Below are positions 16,223 through 24,135 of a stretch of 56,956 nt of DNA, piece by piece. The DNA is from Candidatus Gastranaerophilales bacterium. Its GTDB lineage: Bacteria > Cyanobacteriota > Vampirovibrionia > Gastranaerophilales > Gastranaerophilaceae. Below the pieces are notes generated by a model that saw only the letters and a list, made by a program, of their open reading frames with translations, ran no database searches and was not told where the DNA came from. Every line of letters begins with the position of its first letter. The stretch's first letter is position 1. A program made the translations under genes and the position numbers. The stretch is from assembly GCA_017467305.1 (NCBI GenBank), contig JAFTSM010000033.1, forward strand, positions 1 through 56,956, written 5' to 3'.

Positions 16223-17995
16223 TTATACAGTCATAAAACTCATATCTGAATCAAATTGAACTGCTTTTACTTTAAACTCATCACAACTAATACCTTCAAT
16301 GGTTTCATCATTTATGTTTTTGTAAGTAACTTTTACATTCTTTGGTAGAGTTGTACCATCTACTGCATAGCTATGATTTTGTGCTGAAACAATAATTTCA
16401 TCTGTTTCAAGGTTCATAATTGGATGGTTTGAACCTCTGTGTCCATATTTTAATTTTGTTGTTTTTGCACCTAATGCTAAACTTACAATTTGCATACCCA
16501 GTGAAACACCATAGATTGGCATTTTGCCTAATAATGATTTTACTGTTGAAATTGCTTTTGTAGCGTCTTCTGGATTTCCTGGTCCATTTGATACTAAAAG
16601 TGCTTCAACTTTTTCATTTAAAATATCTTCAGCAGTTGTATCAGATGGGAAAATTGTAATGTCATAGTTTAATGATTTTACTTCATCTATTAAACTTTTT
16701 CTTATACCCATATCCAAGATACCAAGTTTTTTACCACTTCCTACAATTTTTTCTATTTTGTAAGAAGAAACCTCGTTTGCGATATCTTTACTGATTTTAT
16801 ACTCTCTCATTTTTTGTTTGATTTCAGAAGTTATATCACCAGTTGTAATAGCACAATTCATTGAACCATTGTTTCTAATGATTTGAGTCAAATATCTTGT
16901 ATCAATACCTTTTAGACCAACAATGTTATTTTGTTTTAAATATTCATTTAAAGGTAATGCACTTTTATAGTGTGACTCATTCTCGCACATATTTTTTACA
17001 ATTAAACCTTTTGCGTGTATTTTCCCAGATTCAAAATCGTCTTTATTTATACCGTAGTTACCAATTTCTGGATATGTTAATACTATTGTTTGACCAGCAT
17101 ATGATGGGTCTGTAAGTGCTTCTTGATAACCCACCATTGATGTATTGAAAACAATCTCACCATATGAAGTACCATCAGCACCGATTGATTCACCTTCAAA
17201 AATCATACCGTTTTCTAAAATTAATTTGCCCTTTGAAGTTGCATAAGATTTATTTTGAGTTAATAGTGCATTTTCAATTTCTTCATAAATCATTTGAATA
17301 GCTTTAAGTCTATCTTCTGCACTTGTAACTGCTCTACCAATTACTAGGTAGTCAGCACCTTCTTTTATAGCAACACTTGGAGTAGCAATACGTTTTTGTT
17401 CATTTTTATTTGACCAATCTGGTCTAATACCAGGACAAAGAACTTTGAAATCTTTACCACAAGCTTGTTTGATTTTTTTTGCTTCCCAAACACTCGCAAC
17501 AACACCGTCTAGACCAGCCTTTTTAGCCATTAATGCTAAGTGAATTGCATATTCATTTGGCTTATATGGAACTTTTAATTCTTGTTGAAGTGCTTCTTCT
17601 GAAATACTTGTTAAAACAGTAACACCAAGAATAATTGGGTTTTCTCTGCCAAGCTCTTTTGCAGTTCTTCTTGCTGCTTCTTGTGCTTGTCGCATCATTT
17701 CTTCGCCACCTGTTGTGTGAACGTTATAGAAGGAAGCTCCATTTCTAATTACGTTTTCAGAAGCTTTTGCTACTGTATTTGGAATATCGTGAAGTTTAAC
17801 GTCGAAGAAGAACTTAATATTTTGCTCTTTCATAAAGTTAAAAATTTCATAACCATTCCCTGTATACATTTGTAGGCCAACTTTAAAAACACCTACATAG
17901 TCTTTTAATTCAGTAATTAGTTCTTTTGCTTGTTCTGGAGTATCTACATCCAGTGCGAGAACTATTTTCTCTTTAATCTCTGGTCTAATTTGCAT
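16223..17995 (-). CDS. pyrF-carA: Orotidine-5'-phosphate decarboxylase fused to a degenerate carbamoyl-phosphate synthase small subunit
   Basis: One 590-residue frame. Residues 1-245 are PyrF, with the catalytic D65-x-K67-x2-D70 in FDVKLHDIPNT and phosphate-binding LCPGIRP and VIGRAVT. From about 255 it is CarA: the N-terminal domain (NTSMVGYQEALTDPSY, GLKGIDTRYLTQIIR) and the glutaminase fold (LLVSNGPGNPEDA, KYGHRGSNHPI, SAQNHSYAVD). The nucleophile position GxCLGxQ reads GVSLGMQ, so Ser498 replaces Cys. The family's VQxHPExSPGP reads VQFDSDMSFMTV and then stops, losing the His and Glu and about 30 residues. PyrF should be active; CarA should have no glutaminase activity and may only support CarB. 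Only 19 nt follow before carB, so no missing piece is hidden downstream. Confidence 0.93.
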   Translation of the reverse strand: MQIRPEIKEKIVLALDVDTPEQAKELITELKDYVGVFKVGLQMYTGNGYEIFNFMKEQNIKFFFDVKLHDIPNTVAKASENVIRNGASFYNVHTTGGEEMMRQAQEAARRTAKELGRENPIILGVTVLTSISEEALQQELKVPYKPNEYAIHLALMAKKAGLDGVVASVWEAKKIKQACGKDFKVLCPGIRPDWSNKNEQKRIATPSVAIKEGADYLVIGRAVTSAEDRLKAIQMIYEEIENALLTQNKSYATSKGKLILENGMIFEGESIGADGTSYGEIVFNTSMVGYQEALTDPSYAGQTIVLTYPEIGNYGINKDDFESGKIHAKGLIVKNMCENESHYKSALPLNEYLKQNNIVGLKGIDTRYLTQIIRNNGSMNCAITTGDITSEIKQKMREYKISKDIANEVSSYKIEKIVGSGKKLGILDMGIRKSLIDEVKSLNYDITIFPSDTTAEDILNEKVEALLVSNGPGNPEDATKAISTVKSLLGKMPIYGVSLGMQIVSLALGAKTTKLKYGHRGSNHPIMNLETDEIIVSAQNHSYAVDGTTLPKNVKVTYKNINDETIEGISCDEFKVKAVQFDSDMSFMTV

Positions 17996-18000
17996 TGTTC

Positions 18001-19275
18001 TTATCCTATATTAATTATTTTACCTTTTATAATTGTCATTTTTTGTTTGCCTTTTAATTTGTATCCATCAAAAGGTGAAATTCTGCATTTTGATTTGAAT
18101 TGAGATGCATCAACAGTCCATTCTTCATTCAAATCAAATACAGTCATATTAGCTTCTTTGCCAACTTCAATTGAACCTTGATTTGGAATATTCAAAATTG
18201 AAGCTGGTGCATAAGTTAATTTTTTGATTGCTTCCATTAAGCTTAATTTACCACTATGAACAAGGTATGTAAGAGTGATACCTAAAGCAGTCTCAAAACC
18301 AACCATACCCATTGGTGCATTTTGGATTGGAAGTTGTTTTTCGTGGACAGTATGAGGTGCGTGGTCTGTTGCAATAGCATCTAACGTACCGTCTTGAAGA
18401 CCTTCGATTACTGCTTCTAAATCTTCTTTTGTTCTTAATGGAGGATTGACCTTGTATTTTGCATCATAATCAACCATATCATCTTCTGTTAAGCTGAAAT
18501 AATGTGGTGCAGTTTCTGCAGTTATATTTAAACCATCTTTCTTTGCTTGGCGAATTAATTCAATTGAGCGCTTTGTTGATATATGTGCAAAGTGATATTT
18601 GCCATTTACCGCTCTTACAACTTCTAGTTCTCTTGCTACTGCTAAAGATTCTGTTATGTTTGGAATTCCTTTTAATCCAAGTCTTGTTGCGACTTTTCCC
18701 TCATTTATGCAACCACCATTTGCAAGTGATGAATCTTCTGAGTGTGAAATTATTGTTGCATTATTAGAATTAACATATTTCAACGCTTCTTTTAGCAAAT
18801 ACATATTTTCTACTGGTTTACCGTCATCAGAAAATGCAATAGCACCATTATCAAGAAGTTCTGAAACATTAACCATTTTTTCATTGCCCAACCCTTTTGT
18901 CACTGCACAAATTGGATGAAAACCAATGTCAGAAACTTCTTTAGCTTTAATAATTGTATAAGTTAAGGTAGTAGCGTTATCAACTTGAGGATTTGTATTT
19001 GCCATTGGACAAATTGCAGTATAACCACCATTTATCGCTGAAGCGATACCTGTTTTAATTGTTTCCTTTGCATTAAATCCTGGTTCACGCAAGTGGCAGT
19101 GAATATCAACCAAGCCAGGTGTGATAATTTTACTGGTTAAATCAATAACTTCTTCGTTATCTTTTGGTTGAAGATTAACTGCTATTTCTTTAACAATACC
19201 ATCTTCTATTCTTATATCTGAAATACCCTCGAAATTTGTTTTAGGATTTACGATTTTTGCATTTTTAAGAAGCAT
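18001..19275 (-). CDS. pyrC: Dihydroorotase
   Basis: A 424-residue amidohydrolase of the long (class I, Bacillus-like) dihydroorotase type. Metal ligands appear in DIHCHLREPGFNAKETI, the HSED and FAHIST regions (ISHSEDSSLANGG; YHFAHISTKRS) and ATDHAPHTVHEK. It cyclises carbamoyl aspartate to dihydroorotate. Its start codon shares one base with the pyrB stop (TAATG), and only 5 nt separate it from pyrF-carA, so it is tightly coupled in the operon. Confidence 0.95.
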   Translation of the reverse strand: MLLKNAKIVNPKTNFEGISDIRIEDGIVKEIAVNLQPKDNEEVIDLTSKIITPGLVDIHCHLREPGFNAKETIKTGIASAINGGYTAICPMANTNPQVDNATTLTYTIIKAKEVSDIGFHPICAVTKGLGNEKMVNVSELLDNGAIAFSDDGKPVENMYLLKEALKYVNSNNATIISHSEDSSLANGGCINEGKVATRLGLKGIPNITESLAVARELEVVRAVNGKYHFAHISTKRSIELIRQAKKDGLNITAETAPHYFSLTEDDMVDYDAKYKVNPPLRTKEDLEAVIEGLQDGTLDAIATDHAPHTVHEKQLPIQNAPMGMVGFETALGITLTYLVHSGKLSLMEAIKKLTYAPASILNIPNQGSIEVGKEANMTVFDLNEEWTVDASQFKSKCRISPFDGYKLKGKQKMTIIKGKIINIG

Positions 19276-20183
19276 TATTTATCTCCTTTTAATAGTGTGT
19301 TTAAGATAGCCATTCTTACATAAACACCATTCTGTGCTTGTTCTAAGATTGTTTTACCAACACGGTTATCAAGAAGTTCTGACGAAACTTCTATGTTTCT
19401 ATTAGCTGGGCCTGGGTGCATTAATATTACATCATCAGCTGCATATTGTTTTAACAGATTAGTATCTATTTCAAACATTCTTTTATATTCAGTAGAATCT
19501 GGATAACCAGCTTTTTCGTGGCGTTCGTTTTGAACTCTTAGAACCATTACAACGTTAGCACCATCAATAGCTTCTTTTACATTGTTATGGTATTTTACGT
19601 TGAACGCTTGTTCATTTTCAAACTGTAAATATGTTGGTGCACATAAGTTAATATCAGCACCAAATTTTGATAATAAACTAATATTTGATTTTGCTACACG
19701 TGAGTGAGAAACATCACCAACAATAGTAATTTTCTTTCCTTCTACACTTCCAATTTTTTCAAGCATTGTATAGAAATCTAAAAGAGCTTGTGAAGGATGT
19801 GCGTGAGTTCCATCACCACCATTAACAAAATGGATTGGGTATTTCACCAATCGCATTACGTTGTTTATTATTCCAGATAAAGAGTGTCTAATAACTACAG
19901 CATCAACACCTAAGAAGTATAAGTTTTCCATTGTATCTTTTAAGCTTTCACCCTTAGATAAAGAAGAATGACTTGCATCAAAATTGATGATATTCATTCC
20001 TAGCTTTTGAGCCGCAATTTCAAAACTACATCTTGTTCTTGTTGAGTTTTCATAAAACATCAAAGATAGAGTTTTCTTTTCAACATCAGACTTTTTAGTT
20101 CCTTTTTTAAACTCTTTTGCAAGATTTATGATATTTAAAATTTCTTCTTTTGAAATACTTTTAATATCAATTAAATGTTCCAT
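19275..20183 (-). CDS. pyrB: Aspartate carbamoyltransferase catalytic subunit
   Basis: A 302-residue ATCase. The carbamoyl-phosphate loop FYENSTRTRCSFEIA, the SLSKGESLKDT loop, the HAHPSQALLD motif and MHPGPANRNIE are all present. It condenses carbamoyl phosphate with aspartate. No regulatory subunit PyrI is in the operon, so allosteric control as in E. coli is unlikely. Start and stop share bases with the neighbours (TAATG at both ends). Confidence 0.97.
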   Translation of the reverse strand: MEHLIDIKSISKEEILNIINLAKEFKKGTKKSDVEKKTLSLMFYENSTRTRCSFEIAAQKLGMNIINFDASHSSLSKGESLKDTMENLYFLGVDAVVIRHSLSGIINNVMRLVKYPIHFVNGGDGTHAHPSQALLDFYTMLEKIGSVEGKKITIVGDVSHSRVAKSNISLLSKFGADINLCAPTYLQFENEQAFNVKYHNNVKEAIDGANVVMVLRVQNERHEKAGYPDSTEYKRMFEIDTNLLKQYAADDVILMHPGPANRNIEVSSELLDNRVGKTILEQAQNGVYVRMAILNTLLKGDK

Positions 20184-20761
20184 TATGCTTTTGCCTTTTC
20201 TTCTGCTCTGCTACCTGGTTTTACAAGTTCAATACCTTCTTTACAAAGTGGGCAATCACTTGGGTCATAAACAACTGGGTCAATTTGTAATAAAGATTTG
20301 ATATTATAATCTGTTTTACCTTGTGTTCTATCAACGATACAACCAACTGCTACAACTTCTGGTTCGAATTCTTTAATTGCTTCCATTGTTTCTTTGATTG
20401 TTCTTGCAGTTGTAATAACGTCTTCAATGATTACTACTCTTTCACCTTTTTTAAGAGTATAACCACGTCTTAACTGCATTTCGCCATCTTTTCTTTCAAC
20501 AAACAAATTACGTTTTTTCGCATTTTTTGCAGTTTCATAACCAATTATTACTGCGCCTATTGCTGGAGCTACAATTGTATCAAATTCAACATCAGCAAGT
20601 TTTTCTGCTAATAATTTACCAAGTTCTGATGTTATTTCTGGATATTGATATAGTTTTGCACATTGAAAATAAATATCAGAGTGAAGTCCTGATGTTAAAC
20701 AAAAATGTCCGTGAAGTACTCCTTCTGCTTGTTCTAATAAATTTAAAACTTTGTTTGTCAT
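20183..20761 (-). CDS. pyrE: Orotate phosphoribosyltransferase
   Basis: A 192-residue type I phosphoribosyltransferase. The PRPP loop is VVIIEDVITTARTIKE, slightly changed from the common DVxTTGxS. FVERKDGEMQLRRGY is the flexible loop that carries catalytic Lys/Arg. The tail DCPLCKEGIELVKPGSR with two Cys is typical of a long PyrE subfamily. It joins orotate to PRPP to give OMP, the substrate of the PyrF domain two genes further on. Confidence 0.94.
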   Translation of the reverse strand: MTNKVLNLLEQAEGVLHGHFCLTSGLHSDIYFQCAKLYQYPEITSELGKLLAEKLADVEFDTIVAPAIGAVIIGYETAKNAKKRNLFVERKDGEMQLRRGYTLKKGERVVIIEDVITTARTIKETMEAIKEFEPEVVAVGCIVDRTQGKTDYNIKSLLQIDPVVYDPSDCPLCKEGIELVKPGSRAEEKAKA

Positions 20762-21675
20762 TATGCCCTCAATTCTTTCTTTAATTCATCTAAACTTTCA
20801 AAACCATTTTTTGTAATGTATTCTTCTAATTCTTTCACCAATTTTTCAGCTGTTTCTGGATGAGTAAAGTTAGCAGTGCCTACTTGAACAGCTTCAGCCC
20901 CAGCTGCAAAGAATTCCAGTACATCATCTAAGGTTTCAATACCACCAATACCAATGATTGGAATATTTATAACTTTTGATAATCTACTAACAGCACCTAT
21001 TGCTACTGGTTTAATACCAATACCAGAATATCCACCTTGTACAATAGTTTTTATAAATTTACCGCTAACTCGTTCAATTTTAATAGACATTCCTTTTAAA
21101 GTATTTATTGCACTAACAGCATTTGCACCTGCTTTTTCTGCTGCTATACCTAACTTTTCAATAGAAGTTACGTTTGGAGTCAATTTAACAATCAAAAAGC
21201 CGTTGTAAACTGCTCTTACAGCACTAACCAACTCATATAATGAATTTTCATCCGTACCAAACTCTAAACAACCTGATTTTACGTTTGGACAAGATACATT
21301 TAATTCAATTGCTTTTATATTATTTTCATCACATTTTTTAGCTACTTGAACATACTCATCTATCGTAGAACCAGCAACGTTCATAATATAATCAATATTA
21401 TTTTCATTTAGTTCTGGTACTTTAACTTCTAAAAATTTATCTATACCAACATTTTCTAAGCCGATAGAATTTATCATGCCAGCTCTTGTTTCAGTAATAC
21501 GAATATGCTTATTGCCTGCACGTGGGTGTAATGATATTGCTTTTGTAACTACTGCACCAAGATTTGAAACATCAATAAAATCGTTATATTCACTTGCATA
21601 ACCATATGTGCCAGAAGCGGTCATTATGGGATTTTTAAGTTCAAACCCATTTAAGTTTACGCTTAATTTTCCCAT
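20761..21675 (-). CDS. pyrD: Dihydroorotate dehydrogenase (class 1B catalytic subunit)
   Basis: A 304-residue FMN TIM-barrel enzyme. The active-site cysteine is in ELNVSCPNVKSG, and INSIGLENVG and IGIGGIETLDDVLEF are the substrate and FMN regions. Class 1B enzymes are heterotetramers with PyrK and use NAD+; the pyrK gene overlaps its start by 13 nt, which supports the class. It oxidises dihydroorotate to orotate without the respiratory quinone pool, which suits an anaerobic or fermentative life. Confidence 0.96.
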   Translation of the reverse strand: MGKLSVNLNGFELKNPIMTASGTYGYASEYNDFIDVSNLGAVVTKAISLHPRAGNKHIRITETRAGMINSIGLENVGIDKFLEVKVPELNENNIDYIMNVAGSTIDEYVQVAKKCDENNIKAIELNVSCPNVKSGCLEFGTDENSLYELVSAVRAVYNGFLIVKLTPNVTSIEKLGIAAEKAGANAVSAINTLKGMSIKIERVSGKFIKTIVQGGYSGIGIKPVAIGAVSRLSKVINIPIIGIGGIETLDDVLEFFAAGAEAVQVGTANFTHPETAEKLVKELEEYITKNGFESLDELKKELRA

Positions 21676-22412
21676 ACTACCTCACTTCCTTTGAACACAG
21701 GGCCATCCTTGCACACTGTAGCGTTTACTATTTTGCCGTCTTTTTTAATATCTATGACACAACCACGACAAACACCAATTCCACAAGCCATAACTTTTTC
21801 CATTGCAACTTGTGTTTCTATTCCGTATTTTTCACCTTGTTCTGCAACTATTTTTAAAACTATATGTGGACCACACGCATAAATCACTTCTGGTTTATGT
21901 TCATTAATAAGAACACCTAAGTAATTTAGTACACTTCCAGCATCACCGAATGAACCGTCATCAGTACAAATCTTGTCAATTTTCATTCCTGCTGGAACTT
22001 CATCCTTTGTTAAAAAGCCAGCTGCATAATAGTTTTTAATACCTTTTTCATCAAGTTTTTCCTTTAAATAAGCCATTGGTGCTGCACCAATACCAGCACC
22101 AATCAACAAAGCTTTTTTATTTTGAATATCGAAAGTATTGCCAAAAGGCCCAGCAATATCAATAAAATCACCAACTTTAAGTGATTTAATATATTGCGTG
22201 CCTTTTCCTCTTTCTTTAAAGAGGACACCTATTCTACCATTATTGTTTGAGTAAACGCTAAATGGTCTACGTAGAGTCAAACCGTCACAATATATTGATA
22301 TAAATTGACCAGCTTCAACTTTTACCGGTATTTCACATTCAATTTCAATAAAATGTGAACTTGCACTTACTCTTTCAATTCTATTTACTTTTGCTTTGTA
22401 TATTTTTTTCAT
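21663..22412 (-). CDS. pyrK: Dihydroorotate dehydrogenase electron transfer subunit
   Basis: A 249-residue FAD/[2Fe-2S] protein. RRPFSVYS is the FAD motif, LLIGAGIGAAPMAYL binds NAD(P), and the iron-sulfur ligands are C-x4-C-x2-C in MACGIGVCRGCVIDI with a later VCKDGP Cys. It passes electrons from PyrD to NAD+. The start at 22412 is preferred over an ATG at 22433, because the latter lies inside an intergenic palindromic repeat. First structural gene of the operon. Confidence 0.94.
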   Translation of the reverse strand: MKKIYKAKVNRIERVSASSHFIEIECEIPVKVEAGQFISIYCDGLTLRRPFSVYSNNNGRIGVLFKERGKGTQYIKSLKVGDFIDIAGPFGNTFDIQNKKALLIGAGIGAAPMAYLKEKLDEKGIKNYYAAGFLTKDEVPAGMKIDKICTDDGSFGDAGSVLNYLGVLINEHKPEVIYACGPHIVLKIVAEQGEKYGIETQVAMEKVMACGIGVCRGCVIDIKKDGKIVNATVCKDGPVFKGSEVVWEN

Positions 22413-22428
22413 ATCATTCTTTCTTTTT

Positions 22429-22503
22429 GTCATTCTGAACTTGTTTCAGAATCTTATTACTATAAATTTTTCTGGTTAGACTCTGAAATAAATTCAGAGT
22501 GAC
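22429..22503. repeat. GTCAT...GTGAC palindromic repeat in the pyr leader
   Basis: A 75-bp element bounded by GTCATTCTGAA and TTCAGAGTGAC (imperfect inverted ends), made of two hairpins: ATTCTGAA/TTTCAGAAT at the left and ACTCTGAA/TTCAGAGT at the right. A related copy is at 35130-35192. It lies between the attenuator-like hairpin and pyrK, so it is transcribed in the leader. Confidence 0.75.
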
Positions 22504-22512
22504 AGTTTAGAT

Positions 22513-22545
22513 AAAAAAAAAGAAAAACAGACAGTTTTTCTTTTT
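22513..22545 (-). terminator. Attenuator-like hairpin in the pyr operon leader
   Basis: On the minus strand AAAAAGAAAAAC (22545-22534), loop TGTCT, then GTTTTTCTTTTT (22528-22517) and further T to 22513. The 12-bp stem has only two G-C pairs, so it is weak on its own, but the U run is long. It starts at the last base of the leader-peptide stop codon. Confidence 0.6.
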
Positions 22546-22583
22546 CAAATTATATATTCACTTTTAAACAAGTAATGTTTCAT
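22545..22583 (-). CDS. Pyr operon leader peptide (12 residues)
   Basis: ATG-initiated 12-codon ORF, MKHYLFKSEYII, with AAGGTG at 22590-22595 placed 6 nt upstream. It begins about 16 nt after the predicted transcription start and its TGA touches the 5' arm of the following hairpin. A ribosome reaching the stop would cover that arm and block the hairpin. That is the logic of E. coli pyrL-pyrBI attenuation, where low UTP slows RNA polymerase and lets the ribosome catch up. The peptide itself is probably unimportant. Function is inferred from layout. Confidence 0.55.
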   Translation of the reverse strand: MKHYLFKSEYII

Positions 22584-22605
22584 GTCTTTCACCTTATTTC
22601 TCAGT

Positions 22606-22634
22606 ATTATCCGACTAATAAACACTAAAGTCAA
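22606..22634 (-). promoter_or_regulatory. Promoter of the pyrimidine operon
   Basis: Minus-strand TTGACT (22629-22634), 17-nt spacer, GATAAT (22606-22611); start near 22599, giving a leader of about 187 nt before pyrK. The remaining part of the gap up to 22758 shows no other structure. Confidence 0.65.
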
Positions 22635-22758
22635 TTTAAAAAACACTCATATTTACAATAAATAATTAAATAACCCTAAAACTCTACTCAATAGAGGAAT
22701 TTGAGAATTTATCATTTGTAATAAATTAACATTGTAGTAATTGATGAAAGGTTTTAAT

Positions 22759-23178
22759 ATGTTTCAACATAAAGATATTACAGAAGATTTATCACGTGCA
22801 AAAAAGTTTTTTGAAAATATTGTATCTTTTACCATTGGCCCATTCTCTTTAGACGACACTATTTCAAGACGTATTGATACTATAAATATTGTTGACGTTA
22901 GAGAATATGAAGACTATATTGAAGGTCATATTCCGTACGCTGTACATATTCCATATAAAGAAGCAGAAGAACACATAAAAATGCTAAATAAAGATAGAGT
23001 AACTATTGTTTATTCCTACTCTGATTCTTGCCCAAGAGCATATAATACAGCTTTATCCTTAATCGAAAAGCATTTCCCGACAGCAACGTTAAGGGGTGGC
23101 TTTAAAGAATGGAAAAAGTTTGATTTAGATATTATAAAAAATGATACTTCTGACTATAAAGAAGCTGATGAAAATTAG
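22759..23178 (+). CDS. Rhodanese-like domain protein lacking the usual active-site Cys
   Basis: A 139-residue single rhodanese fold: NIVDVREYEDYIEGHIPYAVHIP is the first conserved block, and LRGGFKEWKKFDLDI the last. In active members the loop reads YC followed by a phosphate-cradle-like turn; here it is VYSYSDSC, with Ser86 at the nucleophile site and a Cys at 91. The protein may therefore bind rather than transfer sulfur, or use Cys91. GAAAGG precedes the ATG at 22759; two earlier starts (TTG, ATG) lack a site. It is divergent from the pyr operon and ends in a strong hairpin. Confidence 0.75.
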   Translation: MFQHKDITEDLSRAKKFFENIVSFTIGPFSLDDTISRRIDTINIVDVREYEDYIEGHIPYAVHIPYKEAEEHIKMLNKDRVTIVYSYSDSCPRAYNTALSLIEKHFPTATLRGGFKEWKKFDLDIIKNDTSDYKEADEN

Positions 23179-23204
23179 CCATTACTCTATGTCTTTTGCT
23201 CATA

Positions 23205-23241
23205 AAAATAGCTTCTAAGCAGAAAACTTAGAAGCTATTTT
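23205..23241. terminator. Bidirectional terminator after the rhodanese-like gene
   Basis: A perfect 15-bp stem AAAATAGCTTCTAAG (23205-23219) / CTTAGAAGCTATTTT (23227-23241), 7-nt loop. The stop codon of the convergent gene (23235-23237) lies within its right arm. Confidence 0.85.
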
Positions 23242-23948
23242 GTTTGAAAACTAATTGTAATAATTAAAAATGTGATAAATCCAACTGAAATACAAGATAA
23301 AAATATAATAAATTTCCAAAATAAAGGAATTTGAATTTTTGTTTTTTGTTTGGATTTTTGTTGCTTAACAACTTCTTTCTTTTTAACTTTTTCTTGTTTG
23401 ATCTTTTGTGGTCTTTCTGGTTTTGTAACAAGTTGTTTTTCTTTTTTCTCTATTTTTTCTTGTTTTTTCTTCTCTTCTAAATATTTTTCTTTTAATGATT
23501 TTTTTGATTTTTTATCTGTAACCAAAAGTTCTACATCATAATCTAACTTTAAAATATTTGTTGAAGCACCTTGATTATAAACACTGTAGTTTATTGCAAC
23601 TTCAAAAGAACGTTGAAGACACTCTAGGGCTACTATCGCTTCTTTTTTAACCTTGCCAGAATGAACTGATTGATTTCCATTTTTCTTCAAGAAATACAAA
23701 TCATCAATAAATTCTTTTTCTTGAGGATTGCCTTGCGAATGGTCTTTTAAGGTTGCTAGCATATCATCAAAGGAACCAGTTCGTTTTCCATTTTGAACTA
23801 ACATGTCTTTACAAACATGCTCACCAAACCTACGAGTTTGAACCATGCATTGTTCAAAATACTCATCACGATAAAGCTTTTCAGCTTCTGAAATTATTTC
23901 ATATAAGTCATTATTTACTTTTTTAAGAAATTCAAAATTCGTAGCCAT
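23235..23948 (-). CDS. DUF4145-like domain protein with lysine-rich linker and C-terminal membrane anchor
   Basis: 237 residues from the ATG at 23948. The N-terminal 120 residues form a helical domain with AEKLYRDEYFEQCMVQTRRFGE, TGSFDDMLATLKDH and KKNGNQSVHSG, which resembles the DUF4145/HsdR N-terminal helical domain found beside restriction and signalling proteins. It continues with a strongly basic, coiled-coil-like linker (about 145-200) and a C-terminal transmembrane segment (about 210-230). So the domain is tethered to the inner face of the membrane. Partner and function unknown; no restriction genes nearby. Confidence 0.6.
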   Translation of the reverse strand: MATNFEFLKKVNNDLYEIISEAEKLYRDEYFEQCMVQTRRFGEHVCKDMLVQNGKRTGSFDDMLATLKDHSQGNPQEKEFIDDLYFLKKNGNQSVHSGKVKKEAIVALECLQRSFEVAINYSVYNQGASTNILKLDYDVELLVTDKKSKKSLKEKYLEEKKKQEKIEKKEKQLVTKPERPQKIKQEKVKKKEVVKQQKSKQKTKIQIPLFWKFIIFLSCISVGFITFLIITISFQTK

Positions 23949-24135
23949 ATTCAATATTATATTTGCTAATAAACTCAATTTAAATATTTTTTTAATATCT
24001 CCTCCAAATAGAGTAAGGAGAAAACACCAATTTATGATATAAAACAGATATAGTTAAGAAAGATTTTGATATACATACGTCATAATTGTTTTTTAATTTT
24101 GGAAAGAGATTAGTTGGGAAGAGGACACACTAGTA

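Noticed and set aside
22413-22433. Upstream ATG of pyrK (MTKRKND start)
   Set aside because: It lies in the edge of a dispersed palindromic repeat; the ATG seven codons later begins the conserved protein.
22429-22634. PyrR-binding attenuator
   Set aside because: I could not find the conserved PyrR anti-antiterminator loop in the leader; the leader ORF and hairpin fit a translation-coupled model better.
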